From: Candidatus Levyibacteriota bacterium
GTDB taxonomy: Bacteria > Patescibacteria > Microgenomatia > Levybacterales > UBA12049
Assembly: GCA_016186625.1 (NCBI GenBank)
Contig: JACPLG010000016.1
Coordinates: 1 to 38,649, forward strand
Length of the DNA: 38,649 nt
Direction of reading: 5' to 3'
Position 1 is the stretch's first letter. Each line of letters opens with the position of its first letter. Both the position numbers and the translations under genes were made by a program. The notes under the pieces are model-generated. The model did no database searches. It was not told where the DNA came from and saw only the letters and a program-made list of their open reading frames with translations. Positions 18,539 through 25,421 of the stretch are shown piece by piece.

Positions 18539-19063
18539 ATGACTCTTCCCAAAGCGCTCATTCTTCTTGGTTTTCTCTTCCTTTTCTTTGGGTTTTATTT
18601 AGTAACACAACGCTATAGCCCTAAAACTCTGGAATTCAAAAATTTGGAAGTTAAAAATAGCATTCAGGCTGATGTGAGACCAGTGAGAATAGCAATTCCT
18701 TCTCTGGGAATAGAGGTGCCAATTTACCCCTCATCCATAAATAACGGCAAATGGGAATCTACCACAAAAGGAGTCTCTTATCTTTCCTCTTCTCCTGTTC
18801 CGGGAGAGACCGGCAATAGCATATTATATGGTCATAACTTTTCTACTCTCCTTGGCTCTTTGCCCAAAATTAAACCCGGAGAAAAAATTGAAATAACGCT
18901 AAGTAGCGGAGAAAAGAAAGTTTTTACGGTTAGATACACATCTATTGTTGATCCAACCCAAACGCACATACTAAATCAAACCGAGGATTCAAGAATAACT
19001 ATTTATACCTGCACGGGCTTTTTAGACTCTAAAAGATTCGTCGCAACCGCCCTGGCCAATTAA
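18539..19063 (+). CDS. Sortase (class E/D-like)
   Basis: A 174-residue transpeptidase with an N-terminal membrane anchor (residues 5-24). The catalytic triad is visible: His in LYGHNF (~99), Cys in IYTCTG (~160) and Arg in DSKRFV (~167). The family signature IPSLGIEVPI precedes the core. It starts one base after the surface-protein stop and shares its promoter. Sortases cleave between Thr and Gly of the sorting signal and attach the protein to a cell-wall acceptor, acting on the outer face of the membrane. The length is short but complete. The sortase class is inferred from the substrate motif. Confidence 0.85.
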   Translation: MTLPKALILLGFLFLFFGFYLVTQRYSPKTLEFKNLEVKNSIQADVRPVRIAIPSLGIEVPIYPSSINNGKWESTTKGVSYLSSSPVPGETGNSILYGHNFSTLLGSLPKIKPGEKIEITLSSGEKKVFTVRYTSIVDPTQTHILNQTEDSRITIYTCTGFLDSKRFVATALAN

Positions 19064-19067
19064 TCCA

Positions 19068-19091
19068 ATTAATCCCCGATTAATATTTTTT
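19068..19091 (+). terminator. Weak AT-only terminator-like hairpin
   Basis: ATTAAT, loop CCCCG, ATTAAT, then a T-run (19086-19091), just after the sortase stop. The stem contains no G-C pairs, so termination would be weak. Confidence 0.3.
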
Positions 19092-19109
19092 GTCAATCCT
19101 TATTTCCTC

Positions 19110-20099
19110 TTACCAGCGGTTGTGGACTTGAGGTTTCACCAGTTCCTCGTAAATTTTCTCTATTTTTTTATGAGTGGAAACGGATAACGGTTTAAGGCTT
19201 GATGCTTTGGCATTATCAATAACCTGCGAAGGCATCTTTCCTCCCGGAATTGTTGTGGAAACCTGCTTAAAATCAAGAATAAATCGCAGAGCAAACTCTG
19301 GCATGCTCATATATTCTGGCTTTATTTTTTCAAGCCTTTTTACAGCTTTTACTCCTGTTTTATAATCTACTCCTGCAAAAGTTTCTCCAACATCAAATGC
19401 CTCTCCATGTCTGTTGTAATTTCTATGATCTGTTTTAGGGAATTTCGATTCTAAATTATATTTACCTGTAAGGAGTCCGCTGGCCAAGGGGACACGAACT
19501 ATTATTCCAACATTCTTCTCTTTTGCTAATTTAAAGAAAAGTTCTTTGGGACGTTGCCTGAAGATGTTAAAAATTATCTGGACTGTTGCAACGCCTGGAT
19601 AATCTAGTGCTTTTATAGCTTGTTCGACTTTTTCAACACTTACTCCAAAGTGCCTTATTTTCCCTTTTTTCTTAAGTCTTTCAAGAGAATCGAACAGTTC
19701 CTGATTGTAATAAACATCATTTGGCGGACAATGAAGCTGAAGGAGATCCAAGGTATCTGCTCGTAAGTTTTTTAAACTCCTGTCAATAAACTTCTCAATG
19801 TTTTTCCCGTTATATCCCTCTGCCGTATGAGGGCTAAGTCTTCTTCCTGCTTTTGTTGCAACATATATCTTGCCCTTCCCTTTTCTTTCCTTAAGAAACT
19901 TTGCGATTAATTGTTCAGAATGACCATTCCCATAAACGTCTGCTGTATCTATAAAATTAACTCCCTGCTCAGCTGCCGCGTGGAGTGCTAGAAGCGCTTT
20001 TTTATCATCAACTCTCCCCCAGTCAGCACCAATCGCCCATGCGCCGAACCCGACTTCGCTTACTTTATATCCCGTCTTCCCAAGTGCTCTATATTTCAT
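19110..20099 (-). CDS. Aldo/keto reductase
   Basis: A 329-residue NADPH-dependent (beta/alpha)8 oxidoreductase. The ATG at 20099 (MKYRALGKTGYKVSEVGFGA) is the usual family start; an upstream ATG at 20111 adds four residues. The catalytic tetrad is present: Asp and Tyr in FIDTADVYGNGHSE, Lys in VATKAG and His in LLQLHCPP. The cofactor-binding end is TTIPGGKMPSQVIDNAKA. It is convergent with the sortase gene and is the first ordinary gene beyond the ftsZ-tail copies, so it may mark the ancestral chromosome edge of the accessory region. Physiological substrate unknown. Confidence 0.9.
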   Translation of the reverse strand: MKYRALGKTGYKVSEVGFGAWAIGADWGRVDDKKALLALHAAAEQGVNFIDTADVYGNGHSEQLIAKFLKERKGKGKIYVATKAGRRLSPHTAEGYNGKNIEKFIDRSLKNLRADTLDLLQLHCPPNDVYYNQELFDSLERLKKKGKIRHFGVSVEKVEQAIKALDYPGVATVQIIFNIFRQRPKELFFKLAKEKNVGIIVRVPLASGLLTGKYNLESKFPKTDHRNYNRHGEAFDVGETFAGVDYKTGVKAVKRLEKIKPEYMSMPEFALRFILDFKQVSTTIPGGKMPSQVIDNAKASSLKPLSVSTHKKIEKIYEELVKPQVHNRW

Positions 20100-20162
20100 A
20101 AAGGCTATCAAATTAGTCTAATCGAAATATAGTTTATTTACCTTGGGAAGTCAAAGAGGTAA

Positions 20163-20185
20163 TTAGTTTTTTCGCCTCAAAAATG
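20163..20185 (-). repeat. Degenerate copy of the ftsZ 3' end (old attachment site)
   Basis: By eye 19 of 23 positions match the ftsZ tail at 30046-30068. Read on the minus strand it encodes TFLRRKN-stop, compared with AFLRQKN-stop in FtsZ. It lies 65 bases upstream of the aldo/keto reductase start and has the same orientation as the other copies, which suggests the oldest or outermost integration boundary. Confidence 0.55.
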
Positions 20186-20277
20186 TTAGTTAGGTAATTG
20201 ATTAAAAAATAATTACTAATCTTAGTTTCTTTTTTTTATTCTTTTTTTATATATTCTTATATTTATATAGTTTTAGC

Positions 20278-20315
20278 CTAGGACATTTTTCCGCTCGAGT
20301 TGAAATTTGTCCTAG
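20278..20315 (-). promoter_or_regulatory. 38-bp imperfect palindrome, downstream copy
   Basis: CTAGGACA and TGTCCTAG arms are centred on CTCGAG. The TAG of the PaaX/Cas2-like gene lies inside it (20312-20314). The core from ACATTTTTCCGCTCGAG onward is repeated in the same orientation at 20909-20948 on the other side of that gene. Confidence 0.75.
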
Positions 20316-20896
20316 ATTCCGAAATATTTTTTATAAACATCTTCGTTTTCTATTTCTTTGACTTTGAGTAGTAGAACCTCGTTTCCCACATCAAACATCT
20401 CACGTAGATATTCTATCTCATTGTCACAAACAAAAGGTGTTAAATAAACACTCTCTTGTAGTCTTAAAAGCTGAAGTTTTTCCAACATATTTCTAAAATT
20501 ATCTCTTTGATATTTTTTAAGATTAGCAACGTCATAAATTATAACCCTCCATTTTCCATCAGTTTTTCTCTTAATCTCCATGCCTTCCAAATTATATTTT
20601 AAAATCTTTTGTCTTCCTTTTTTCGTAATTTTCACTTCTTCGCCAACAATTTCAACAACTTTCTGTGCTTGTAATCTTTTGATAAGTTTTCTTAAGTTAT
20701 AAATGTTATATTTTCCCCATTCTTTTTCATCTCTTTTTCTTTTTTCATTAAGTATGGGCTTTAAAATGATAGGCAATCCTGGCATAATTAGACTTCCTGC
20801 CAAAAATGCTCCCGCGCCTAAAAGAATTAGAACATCTTTTACTTTTGGATTAATTGGTTCTTTTTTCCTATTTCTCGAATCTTCTGTGGTAAGCAT
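20312..20896 (-). CDS. PaaX-like regulator with Cas2-like C-terminal domain and membrane segment
   Basis: A 194-residue protein from the ATG at 20896; starting at 20947 would translate the palindrome, so it is rejected. Residues ~18-48 form a hydrophobic segment (LILLGAGAFLAGSLIMPGLP). A winged-helix-like region follows (YNIYNLRKLIKRLQAQKVVEI, then EEVKITKKG). The C-terminal ~85 residues have a ferredoxin/Cas2-like pattern: KWRVIIYDV (first strand with the Cas2-type Asp), RDNFRNMLEKL, LQESVYLTPF and EVLLLKVKEI. PaaX C-terminal domains are known to be Cas2-like. There is no CRISPR array or cas1, so a regulatory role is more likely than CRISPR adaptation. Matching palindromes at both gene ends suggest autoregulation. 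Confidence 0.65.
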   Translation of the reverse strand: MLTTEDSRNRKKEPINPKVKDVLILLGAGAFLAGSLIMPGLPIILKPILNEKRKRDEKEWGKYNIYNLRKLIKRLQAQKVVEIVGEEVKITKKGRQKILKYNLEGMEIKRKTDGKWRVIIYDVANLKKYQRDNFRNMLEKLQLLRLQESVYLTPFVCDNEIEYLREMFDVGNEVLLLKVKEIENEDVYKKYFGI

Positions 20897-20901
20897 ACAT
20901 A

Positions 20902-20907
20902 AATATA
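20902..20907 (-). promoter_or_regulatory. -10 element TATATT for the PaaX/Cas2-like gene
   Basis: TATATT lies five bases before the ATG at 20896, implying an essentially leaderless transcript. It directly abuts the palindrome at 20909-20948, so a protein bound there would block RNA polymerase. Confidence 0.45.
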
Positions 20908-20908
20908 G

Positions 20909-20948
20909 CTTAGCACATTTTTCCGCTCGAGTTGAAATTTGTTCCAAG
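20909..20948 (-). promoter_or_regulatory. 40-bp imperfect palindrome, upstream copy (candidate operator)
   Basis: The interior is identical to the copy at 20278-20315 (ACATTTTTCCGCTCGAG, then TTGAAATTTG). The outer arms diverge to CTTAGCACA / TGTTCCAAG but keep partial symmetry. It sits 13 bases upstream of the start codon. Confidence 0.7.
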
Positions 20949-20980
20949 AAGTTAATAATGTTGGCTATGTTTGAAGTAAG

Positions 20981-21013
20981 GAGAATATAGACTTTTTAAG
21001 AATAAATATCAAG
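20981..21013 (+). repeat. GAATATAGACTTTTTAAG repeat, copy 1
   Basis: First of three same-orientation copies (also 21514-21534 and 22359-22390). Copies 1 and 3 remain similar through to TCAAG. All three occur only in the accessory region, in spacers upstream of small genes or at module left ends. Confidence 0.65.
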
Positions 21014-21017
21014 AGTC

Positions 21018-21046
21018 TTTACATAAGTAGGTAACAGGCATATAAT
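21018..21046 (+). promoter_or_regulatory. Promoter of the small gene at 21055
   Basis: TTTACA (21018-21023), a 17-base spacer and TATAAT (21041-21046), eight bases before the ATG at 21055. A leaderless transcript is expected. Confidence 0.75.
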
Positions 21047-21054
21047 GCCACATT

Positions 21055-21450
21055 ATGGAATCTGAGTTTTCAAGGTTAATGAGATACACAGAAGAACCCA
21101 GCGGAAATCCTACATACTCTTATGTCCAGACTGATGTTACGCTTCAAACAGTAAGCTCCCTTAAAGAGGAAGCTGTTAAATCAAGGGATACCGATGAGGC
21201 AGGAGATTTTCGTGTTACCCTTCTTGAAACTATGGCAGATGCGTTTCAGGCAGGTAAGCGTGTAAGATTTGTACCTGTAGTCTTAAAAGAGCAAGGAGTA
21301 ATGCCACTCGTTGTTATTTCAATAATGCCATTAAGAATTGGCGACAAACCAGAAGCAAGCCTCACAGTTATGGACACCGAAGCAATCAATTTACTTGAAG
21401 TAATTTTCCCTACATTTAATGGTCAAATAACAGAATCCGCTGCAAGATAA
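21055..21450 (+). CDS. Hypothetical protein, 131 residues
   Basis: I do not recognise this protein. It is soluble and acidic, without a signal peptide or cysteines. The middle has regular alternation of hydrophobic strands (RVRFVPVVLKEQ, PLVVISIMPLRIG), suggesting a compact alpha/beta fold. It has its own good leaderless promoter. It lies between two ftsZ-tail remnants and diverges from the PaaX/Cas2-like gene, so it may be the cargo or partner of that regulator. Confidence 0.65.
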   Translation: MESEFSRLMRYTEEPSGNPTYSYVQTDVTLQTVSSLKEEAVKSRDTDEAGDFRVTLLETMADAFQAGKRVRFVPVVLKEQGVMPLVVISIMPLRIGDKPEASLTVMDTEAINLLEVIFPTFNGQITESAAR

Positions 21451-21496
21451 GAATACCAACTGATATTGGGTGGACATTTAAGAAGAGGTAATTGGT

Positions 21497-21512
21497 TAGT
21501 TTTTTCTCCAGC
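21497..21512 (-). repeat. Possible heavily decayed ftsZ-tail copy
   Basis: On the minus strand this reads WRKN-stop, and its flank GGTAATT...TTAGTTTTTTC resembles the remnant at 20163. The match is short, and I would not call it without the other copies. Confidence 0.3.
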
Positions 21513-21513
21513 G

Positions 21514-21534
21514 AGAATATAGACTTTTTAAGAT
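21514..21534 (+). repeat. GAATATAGACTTTTTAAG repeat, copy 2
   Basis: The 21 bases from GAGAATATAG onward are identical to copy 1 at 20981. It lies directly beside the possible ftsZ-tail remnant at 21497. Confidence 0.65.
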
Positions 21535-21553
21535 TAGAGGTCAGGGGAAATTG

Positions 21554-21982
21554 CTAGCTATAAAATAATTTAACGTATCTCTTATTTTCATTAAATTCGA
21601 TTTTCTCAAATTTATCCATAAATCCAAACCTTCCTAAGAGCGGAATCGTATTCTCATATGCAAAATCTGCTTCTGTCGTTATTTTATATGAACCCACGAA
21701 AAATGTTATTTTATGGGTGTAAGTAGCGATTGGTACATTATCAATTCCCGCTGTTTTTCCTTCCTTTCCTTTTTTAACATTTAGTCCTAATGCCTCTCCC
21801 CAAACCCCTGGCAACAATATTCGATCAGCTCCGGTGTCAAAAAGACAATCTAGGGGGTTCATAACCTTTCTATTTTTTGTTAAAAACCTGATGGGAATTT
21901 TCGGGCGAAGTACTTCTACCTTCTCACCTGTCAAATAATCTGTTGCTACCTCAGGAACAAAATAAAATGTAATATCTTTCAT
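21554..21982 (-). CDS. Retropepsin-like (clan AA) aspartic protease
   Basis: A 142-residue protein with the clan AA active-site motif FDTGAD (residues ~49-54), followed by the flap region (AGIDNVPIATYTHKI) and the second conserved hydrophobic-Gly element IPLLGRFGF (~110-118). Such single-domain proteases work as homodimers, each giving one catalytic Asp. It begins immediately after the stop of the 57-residue DUF5678-like gene, with no gap, forming a two-gene unit transcribed on the minus strand. Similar small retropepsin-like genes occur beside DUF5678 genes elsewhere; their role is not established, though a toxin/antitoxin-like or regulatory-proteolysis unit is possible. Confidence 0.75.
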   Translation of the reverse strand: MKDITFYFVPEVATDYLTGEKVEVLRPKIPIRFLTKNRKVMNPLDCLFDTGADRILLPGVWGEALGLNVKKGKEGKTAGIDNVPIATYTHKITFFVGSYKITTEADFAYENTIPLLGRFGFMDKFEKIEFNENKRYVKLFYS

Positions 21983-22156
21983 TTACGGGGAAACAGTAAT
22001 ATCTGATCGGGGAATAAAAGAAACTATCAGCTCTTTATCTGTTTTGATTTTTTTCAATAAACCATCCAATGACTTAGACTTATTAACAATATGCTTCCTG
22101 TCTTTTGAATATGCAACCCACATATTTTCGTAACTAATGAGATCTTTTAGATTCAT
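21983..22156 (-). CDS. DUF5678-like small protein
   Basis: 57 residues starting at the ATG at 22156 (MNLKDLISYENMWVAYSK). The two ATGs upstream, at 22171 and 22162, overlap or lie within the TATAAT at 22163-22168, so the third ATG gives a leaderless message. YENMWVAYSKDRKHIVNKSKSL matches the general DUF5678 pattern of Trp-Val-Ala followed by a short turn and a Lys-rich helix. Its stop abuts the protease start, so the two are co-expressed and may interact. Confidence 0.65.
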   Translation of the reverse strand: MNLKDLISYENMWVAYSKDRKHIVNKSKSLDGLLKKIKTDKELIVSFIPRSDITVSP

Positions 22157-22162
22157 ATACAT

Positions 22163-22168
22163 ATTATA
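22163..22168 (-). promoter_or_regulatory. -10 element for the DUF5678/protease pair
   Basis: TATAAT on the minus strand, six bases before the ATG at 22156. No convincing -35 is seen. Confidence 0.5.
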
Positions 22169-22249
22169 CACATTACAATCAAGAATTAAAACAGATACTT
22201 CCTATGTAGAGTTTTATTAATTATAAATACTATCTTGAGAGTTGAAAGT

Positions 22250-22280
22250 CTAATTCTTCTGTCTCAGAAATGCGGGGATT
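22250..22280 (-). repeat. ftsZ-tail copy: left attachment site of the 7 kb island
   Basis: On the minus strand it encodes GIPAFLRQKN-stop. Further upstream in the same frame, KLKLSLD and then a stop codon are readable, so it is a dead copy. The + strand core TTCTTCTGTCT..GAAATGCGGGGAT matches 29284 and the live ftsZ end at 30046. The flank to its right resembles the flank right of the 29284 copy (AAGACT...TTAGCTTC). Confidence 0.8.
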
Positions 22281-22286
22281 CCTTAG

Positions 22287-22356
22287 TCAAGACTTAATTT
22301 TAGCTTCGATTCTCTACAAGCAACCTTAGTCTTAAGAAATCTTTTTTAAGTCTTGA
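22287..22356. repeat. Inverted repeat just inside the island's left end
   Basis: TCAAGACTTAA (22287-22297) and its perfect complement TTAAGTCTTGA (22346-22356) enclose 48 bases. Its position beside the attachment core suggests recombinase or accessory-factor binding arms, or a cruciform; this is inference. Confidence 0.6.
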
Positions 22357-22358
22357 TT

Positions 22359-22390
22359 AGAATATAGACTGTTTGAGGAATAATTTCAAG
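22359..22390 (+). repeat. GAATATAGACTTTTTAAG repeat, copy 3 (diverged)
   Basis: AGAATATAGACTGTTTGAGGAATAA and so on to TTCAAG; by eye it matches copy 1 at about 26 of 32 positions. It begins three bases after the inverted repeat. Confidence 0.55.
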
Positions 22391-22421
22391 TATTATCGAT
22401 ATAGGCTGTGTCGCTTTACGA

Positions 22422-22427
22422 TATAAT
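22422..22427 (+). promoter_or_regulatory. -10 element for the HNH-like gene
   Basis: TATAAT lies seven bases before the ATG at 22435. No clear -35 is visible. It supports a leaderless start at 22435 rather than the in-frame ATG at 22408. Confidence 0.55.
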
Positions 22428-22434
22428 AACAGCT

Positions 22435-23094
22435 ATGAAAACAGTTCCTATTTGTATCTTTTGCGGAAGCCCAGCAGACACAAGAGAACATATTCCAGCA
22501 AAGCAGTTTTTCAAAGGAACTCCTGATATGAACCTTATTACTGTGCCATCGTGCAAAAATTGCAATAAAGGATTCCAAAAAGATGAAGATTTTTTCAGAC
22601 AATTCAATGCAGGCTTCTTAATGGACAGGTCGGAGAGGGCAAAGGAGTTAATGGAGAATCAGATTACAAGGTCAATTAAAAGAAAACCGGCGCTAGCTCA
22701 TCAAATGTTTAGTCAAATGCATTTAGTTGATGCTTATACCAAGTCTAAGAAAGTTTATATTGGTAAGGCAACGGCATATCATATTACTGCTTCTGACACA
22801 AAAAGAATTAATAGAATAGTCAGAAAGATTATAGAAGGTTTATTCTTCCACGAGTTTAAGCAGATTCTACCTAAAGATTGGGTCGTAAGAATTGTTTGGG
22901 TAAATCCCAAAGTAGAAAAAGAGCTTGGTTTAATTGAATTAGCTAAAACTTTAAAATGGAGAGTAATTAAAGAAGATACATTCGCATATGGAGTTGATTT
23001 TGTTCCGGAAACACATCAATCAATTTGGCTGATTGATTTTTTTAAGGTTTCACTTTTTTATCTGTTGGTGTTGGATAGAAAAACTGCTAAATAA
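22435..23094 (+). CDS. HNH-endonuclease-like zinc-motif protein
   Basis: A 219-residue protein. The N-terminal 45 residues have the arrangement CIFCG, REHIPAKQFF and VPSCKNCNKGFQ, that is CxxC - H - CxxCN, typical of HNH-fold proteins in which the two Cys pairs hold a structural zinc and the His is catalytic. The remaining ~170 residues are unrecognised (RSERAKELMENQITRSIKR, then IVRKIIEGLFFHEF). Similar small HNH proteins occur in phage, defence and mobile-element cargo. It is the first gene inside the left end of the 7 kb island and runs convergent with the next gene. Target and specificity are unknown. Confidence 0.65.
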   Translation: MKTVPICIFCGSPADTREHIPAKQFFKGTPDMNLITVPSCKNCNKGFQKDEDFFRQFNAGFLMDRSERAKELMENQITRSIKRKPALAHQMFSQMHLVDAYTKSKKVYIGKATAYHITASDTKRINRIVRKIIEGLFFHEFKQILPKDWVVRIVWVNPKVEKELGLIELAKTLKWRVIKEDTFAYGVDFVPETHQSIWLIDFFKVSLFYLLVLDRKTAK

Positions 23095-23139
23095 TGTCGT
23101 AATTTAATCTGGAATGTTAATTTTTAAGAAGTCTAGCTA

Positions 23140-23826
23140 TCAATTGACTTCTATTCCTAAAGAACCGACATCTTTTATTAATTTTTGGGGAATTGGTGAC
23201 AAAGACCGTATTTCTTTTTCATACCCCCTTATTATTTCTTCGCCGTCTTTTAAAATCTGATCTAGAGATGGTATTGAACCAACTCCTAATCCAGCTTTTT
23301 CATAATCCGGTAATTTTTCTTTATCTTTCTTTTCATTTAATTCAAAATAAGTCTTAAAGTTATTTGAATTGAATAATCCCCAAACTAGACTTTCAAAGAA
23401 ATATACCTCTAAAGCCTCTCGCATCTCACTGCTTTTTAGGTCTTTTGAGCTTATCACATCTTTTTCCAAAGCTTTTAAATTTATCGGATCTATGTCTTTA
23501 GAAAATTTAGAAGGCTTAACAATATCTCTTGGGTTCTTATTGCCTCTCTCATTCCATAAAGGCTTTGAATCACTTACGACTTTAACTATATCGAATGATT
23601 CCTTGCTATCCCAATCGTTACCCCGAAACATAGTGGCGATTATTTCCAAAGCTAATTTAGGACGACAAGCACCAATACTTGCAGACCAATCAATCATTTG
23701 GTCAATAGTAGAATCTAAGACAAAGCTACTAACTACGGCCTCCGAATTAAGTAAGCCACGCCTTCTTGGCCAATTCATCTGGCGTAAAAGTCCCACAACA
23801 TAATAAAAACCAAAAATAGATGACAT
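23140..23826 (-). CDS. Hypothetical island protein, 228 residues
   Basis: No family recognised. The protein starts MSSIFGFYYVVGLLRQMNWP and has no cysteine-rich or clear catalytic signature. The N-terminal half is helical with DSTIDQMIDWSASIGACRP; the C-terminal half is charged (DLKSSEMREALEVYFFESLVWG, then a Lys/Glu-rich segment). A TATAAT lies about 30 bases upstream of the ATG, in line with a short-leader transcript. It points away from the next minus-strand gene at 23898 with a 71-base gap and may share transcription with it. Confidence 0.6.
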   Translation of the reverse strand: MSSIFGFYYVVGLLRQMNWPRRRGLLNSEAVVSSFVLDSTIDQMIDWSASIGACRPKLALEIIATMFRGNDWDSKESFDIVKVVSDSKPLWNERGNKNPRDIVKPSKFSKDIDPINLKALEKDVISSKDLKSSEMREALEVYFFESLVWGLFNSNNFKTYFELNEKKDKEKLPDYEKAGLGVGSIPSLDQILKDGEEIIRGYEKEIRSLSPIPQKLIKDVGSLGIEVN

Positions 23827-23897
23827 AGTTAATTCGAATCTACAAAGTTTAAATTATTATACTTCAAAAAATACTAAAAACACCAGTAAGGGGATAA

Positions 23898-24374
23898 TTA
23901 TTTATCGCTTTCTAATTCTTCTATTCGCGACCTACTTAGCTTCCAAATCTTTTTATCTATCAGATAACCTGCTTCGGCCTGCGTTTGCTGATAATTTTTA
24001 AGTCCAGAGATAATGGCATCTATTATTTCCTTATTACCGAAACGAACGAGGAAATCTCTAGTTGCTTCTTCGTCATTTGTATAAGAAATAAGTTCCATCT
24101 CTGTCCCTTCTAGAAGTTTAACTTTATCATGCATCTCTTGTTCATAATAATAGGCCTCCATTTTATTAAGCGCTCCTTGAATTATGGCAATTGGATATGG
24201 CAATAATGATTCAGGTATATCTATACCAAAAAGAATCCTAACTCCACCGAAATATTCAAGATGAGCACCCCAAACTTGAACGATATTTTTAGCTTCTTCT
24301 AGGGTTAGTTTTTCGGATATATGTTTTGAACGCAAACTATCCAGCTTTTCTGCCCTTTTCATCAAATCACTCAT
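23898..24374 (-). CDS. Hypothetical helical island protein, 158 residues
   Basis: No family recognised. It is predicted mainly helical and soluble: MKRAEKLDSLRSKHISEKL, then LTLEEAKNIVQVWGAHLEYFGG and a final Lys/Glu-rich helix. Just upstream is a TATAAG six bases before the ATG, with AGAGGG overlapping the same space, so translation could be leaderless or weakly SD-assisted. A palindrome at 24422 lies between it and the next minus-strand gene. Confidence 0.6.
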   Translation of the reverse strand: MSDLMKRAEKLDSLRSKHISEKLTLEEAKNIVQVWGAHLEYFGGVRILFGIDIPESLLPYPIAIIQGALNKMEAYYYEQEMHDKVKLLEGTEMELISYTNDEEATRDFLVRFGNKEIIDAIISGLKNYQQTQAEAGYLIDKKIWKLSRSRIEELESDK

Positions 24375-24421
24375 ATCCCTCTTATATCGTATTTAATATT
24401 CAAAGTCAAAGCGATTACTAT

Positions 24422-24445
24422 GTCGCACAATAGTAATATTGCGAC
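24422..24445. promoter_or_regulatory. 24-bp palindrome (candidate operator)
   Basis: GTCGCA and TGCGAC six-base arms are separated by 12 AT-rich bases, in the spacer upstream of the 23898 gene. The spacing and symmetry suit a dimeric HTH repressor, for example the island's XRE protein, but no second copy was found. Confidence 0.4.
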
Positions 24446-24517
24446 GCGGTTTTGAGGCTGATTTATAATTCCCCCCTAGAGCTTTGAGGCTATGTTGAAA
24501 ACTATAAGATTTCATAA

Positions 24518-25141
24518 TTAGTTCTTTTTCTCAGCTTTTTCCCAAAACCATTTCCTACCCTTTACCCTTGAATCAAAGATATGTTGGCCGTCCCATTTAG
24601 CGTATATTGTTATCTCCAAAGAGTCTCCACTTTCCTGAAAGATTTTTAAATTTATTTTAGAATCGCCTTCCTCTAAAAAACAGAAGTCTTTAATCTCTTG
24701 GGCATAGCGTGAACCAAATCTCAAGAAAAATTGAAGATTTGTTATGTCTTTTCCCCTGTTTATGTGTTCGAAAAGATCCAAATACACCGTTTGATTAGGA
24801 AGTATTTCTCTACTTTCTGTATCAAGATGTGTCCAGCGTAAAGGAATAGGAAGAAAGTTTTTTCTAACCTTATTTCCATCATCAAACACTTCTACAATAT
24901 CTACTTGGACTTTCTTTGCTGTATCATTCCCGGAGTTCTTTATTACCAATCTCCATAAATCAAGAGATGGATTCTGGTTATTCTGTATAAGATCAACTAT
25001 TTCAATTTTAGGCTTATACCCAAGTCGCTTAAGTCCTCTCCCCCAAATAGCGATAACCAGTGCGGTCAGCGAAGCAATAATTGTGCCAATTAAAGCTCCG
25101 TATCTTACAAGAAAATCTGTAATGTTGGAAACAATATCCAT
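24518..25141 (-). CDS. Membrane-anchored hypothetical protein, 207 residues
   Basis: Residues ~11-35 form one N-terminal transmembrane helix (GALIGTIIASLTALVIAIWG). The rest (~40-205) looks like an extracytoplasmic or cytoplasmic beta-rich domain: WRLVIKNSGNDTAKKVQVDIVEVF, LPNQTVYLDLF, INLKIFQESGDSLEITIYAKW. The NSGNDTAKKVQVDI pattern resembles an immunoglobulin-like fold seen in many small membrane-tethered proteins of mobile elements. A leaderless extended -10 promoter precedes it. Function unknown. Confidence 0.65.
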   Translation of the reverse strand: MDIVSNITDFLVRYGALIGTIIASLTALVIAIWGRGLKRLGYKPKIEIVDLIQNNQNPSLDLWRLVIKNSGNDTAKKVQVDIVEVFDDGNKVRKNFLPIPLRWTHLDTESREILPNQTVYLDLFEHINRGKDITNLQFFLRFGSRYAQEIKDFCFLEEGDSKINLKIFQESGDSLEITIYAKWDGQHIFDSRVKGRKWFWEKAEKKN

Positions 25142-25149
25142 ATCTTACA

Positions 25150-25158
25150 ATTATAGCA
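25150..25158 (-). promoter_or_regulatory. Extended -10 promoter (TGC-TATAAT)
   Basis: On the minus strand TGC-TATAAT ends eight bases before the ATG at 25141. No good -35 is visible. A leaderless transcript is expected. Confidence 0.6.
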
Positions 25159-25332
25159 AAGGAGGATTCCAAAATTTACACGGTGGGGACTAGCACTTCT
25201 AATTGTGTAAAACACACAGGAGGTATTAGTGATTGCCCGCATATACCTTTGTGAATATATTACTGAAACACAACTGCAATGTTAGTCCAATGTAAATGCA
25301 ATAAGTAAAACGCAACTTAAATACAAGTTAAA

Positions 25333-25370
25333 CATAACTATAGCATAACTATAATATGACTATAATATGA
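25333..25370. repeat. Short AT-rich tandem repeat
   Basis: Three imperfect units around AACTATAATATGA occur in a 280-base gene-free spacer (25142-25421). They contain several TATAAT-like words, so they could be promoter-like, iteron-like or simple drift. I see no other clear feature in this spacer. Confidence 0.45.
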
Positions 25371-25421
25371 ATTTTTTAATAAAAGGGGGTATTCCTTATA
25401 CATATTAAATTAAAATTTCAA

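Noticed and set aside
20312..20896. Cas2-like domain as a sign of a CRISPR-Cas locus
   Set aside because: There is no repeat-spacer array, cas1 or effector in the window, and the domain is joined to a membrane segment and HTH-like region as in PaaX-type regulators.
25333..25370. Replication-origin iterons
   Set aside because: There are only three imperfect AT-rich units, with no recognisable Rep gene adjacent; kept only as a low-confidence repeat.
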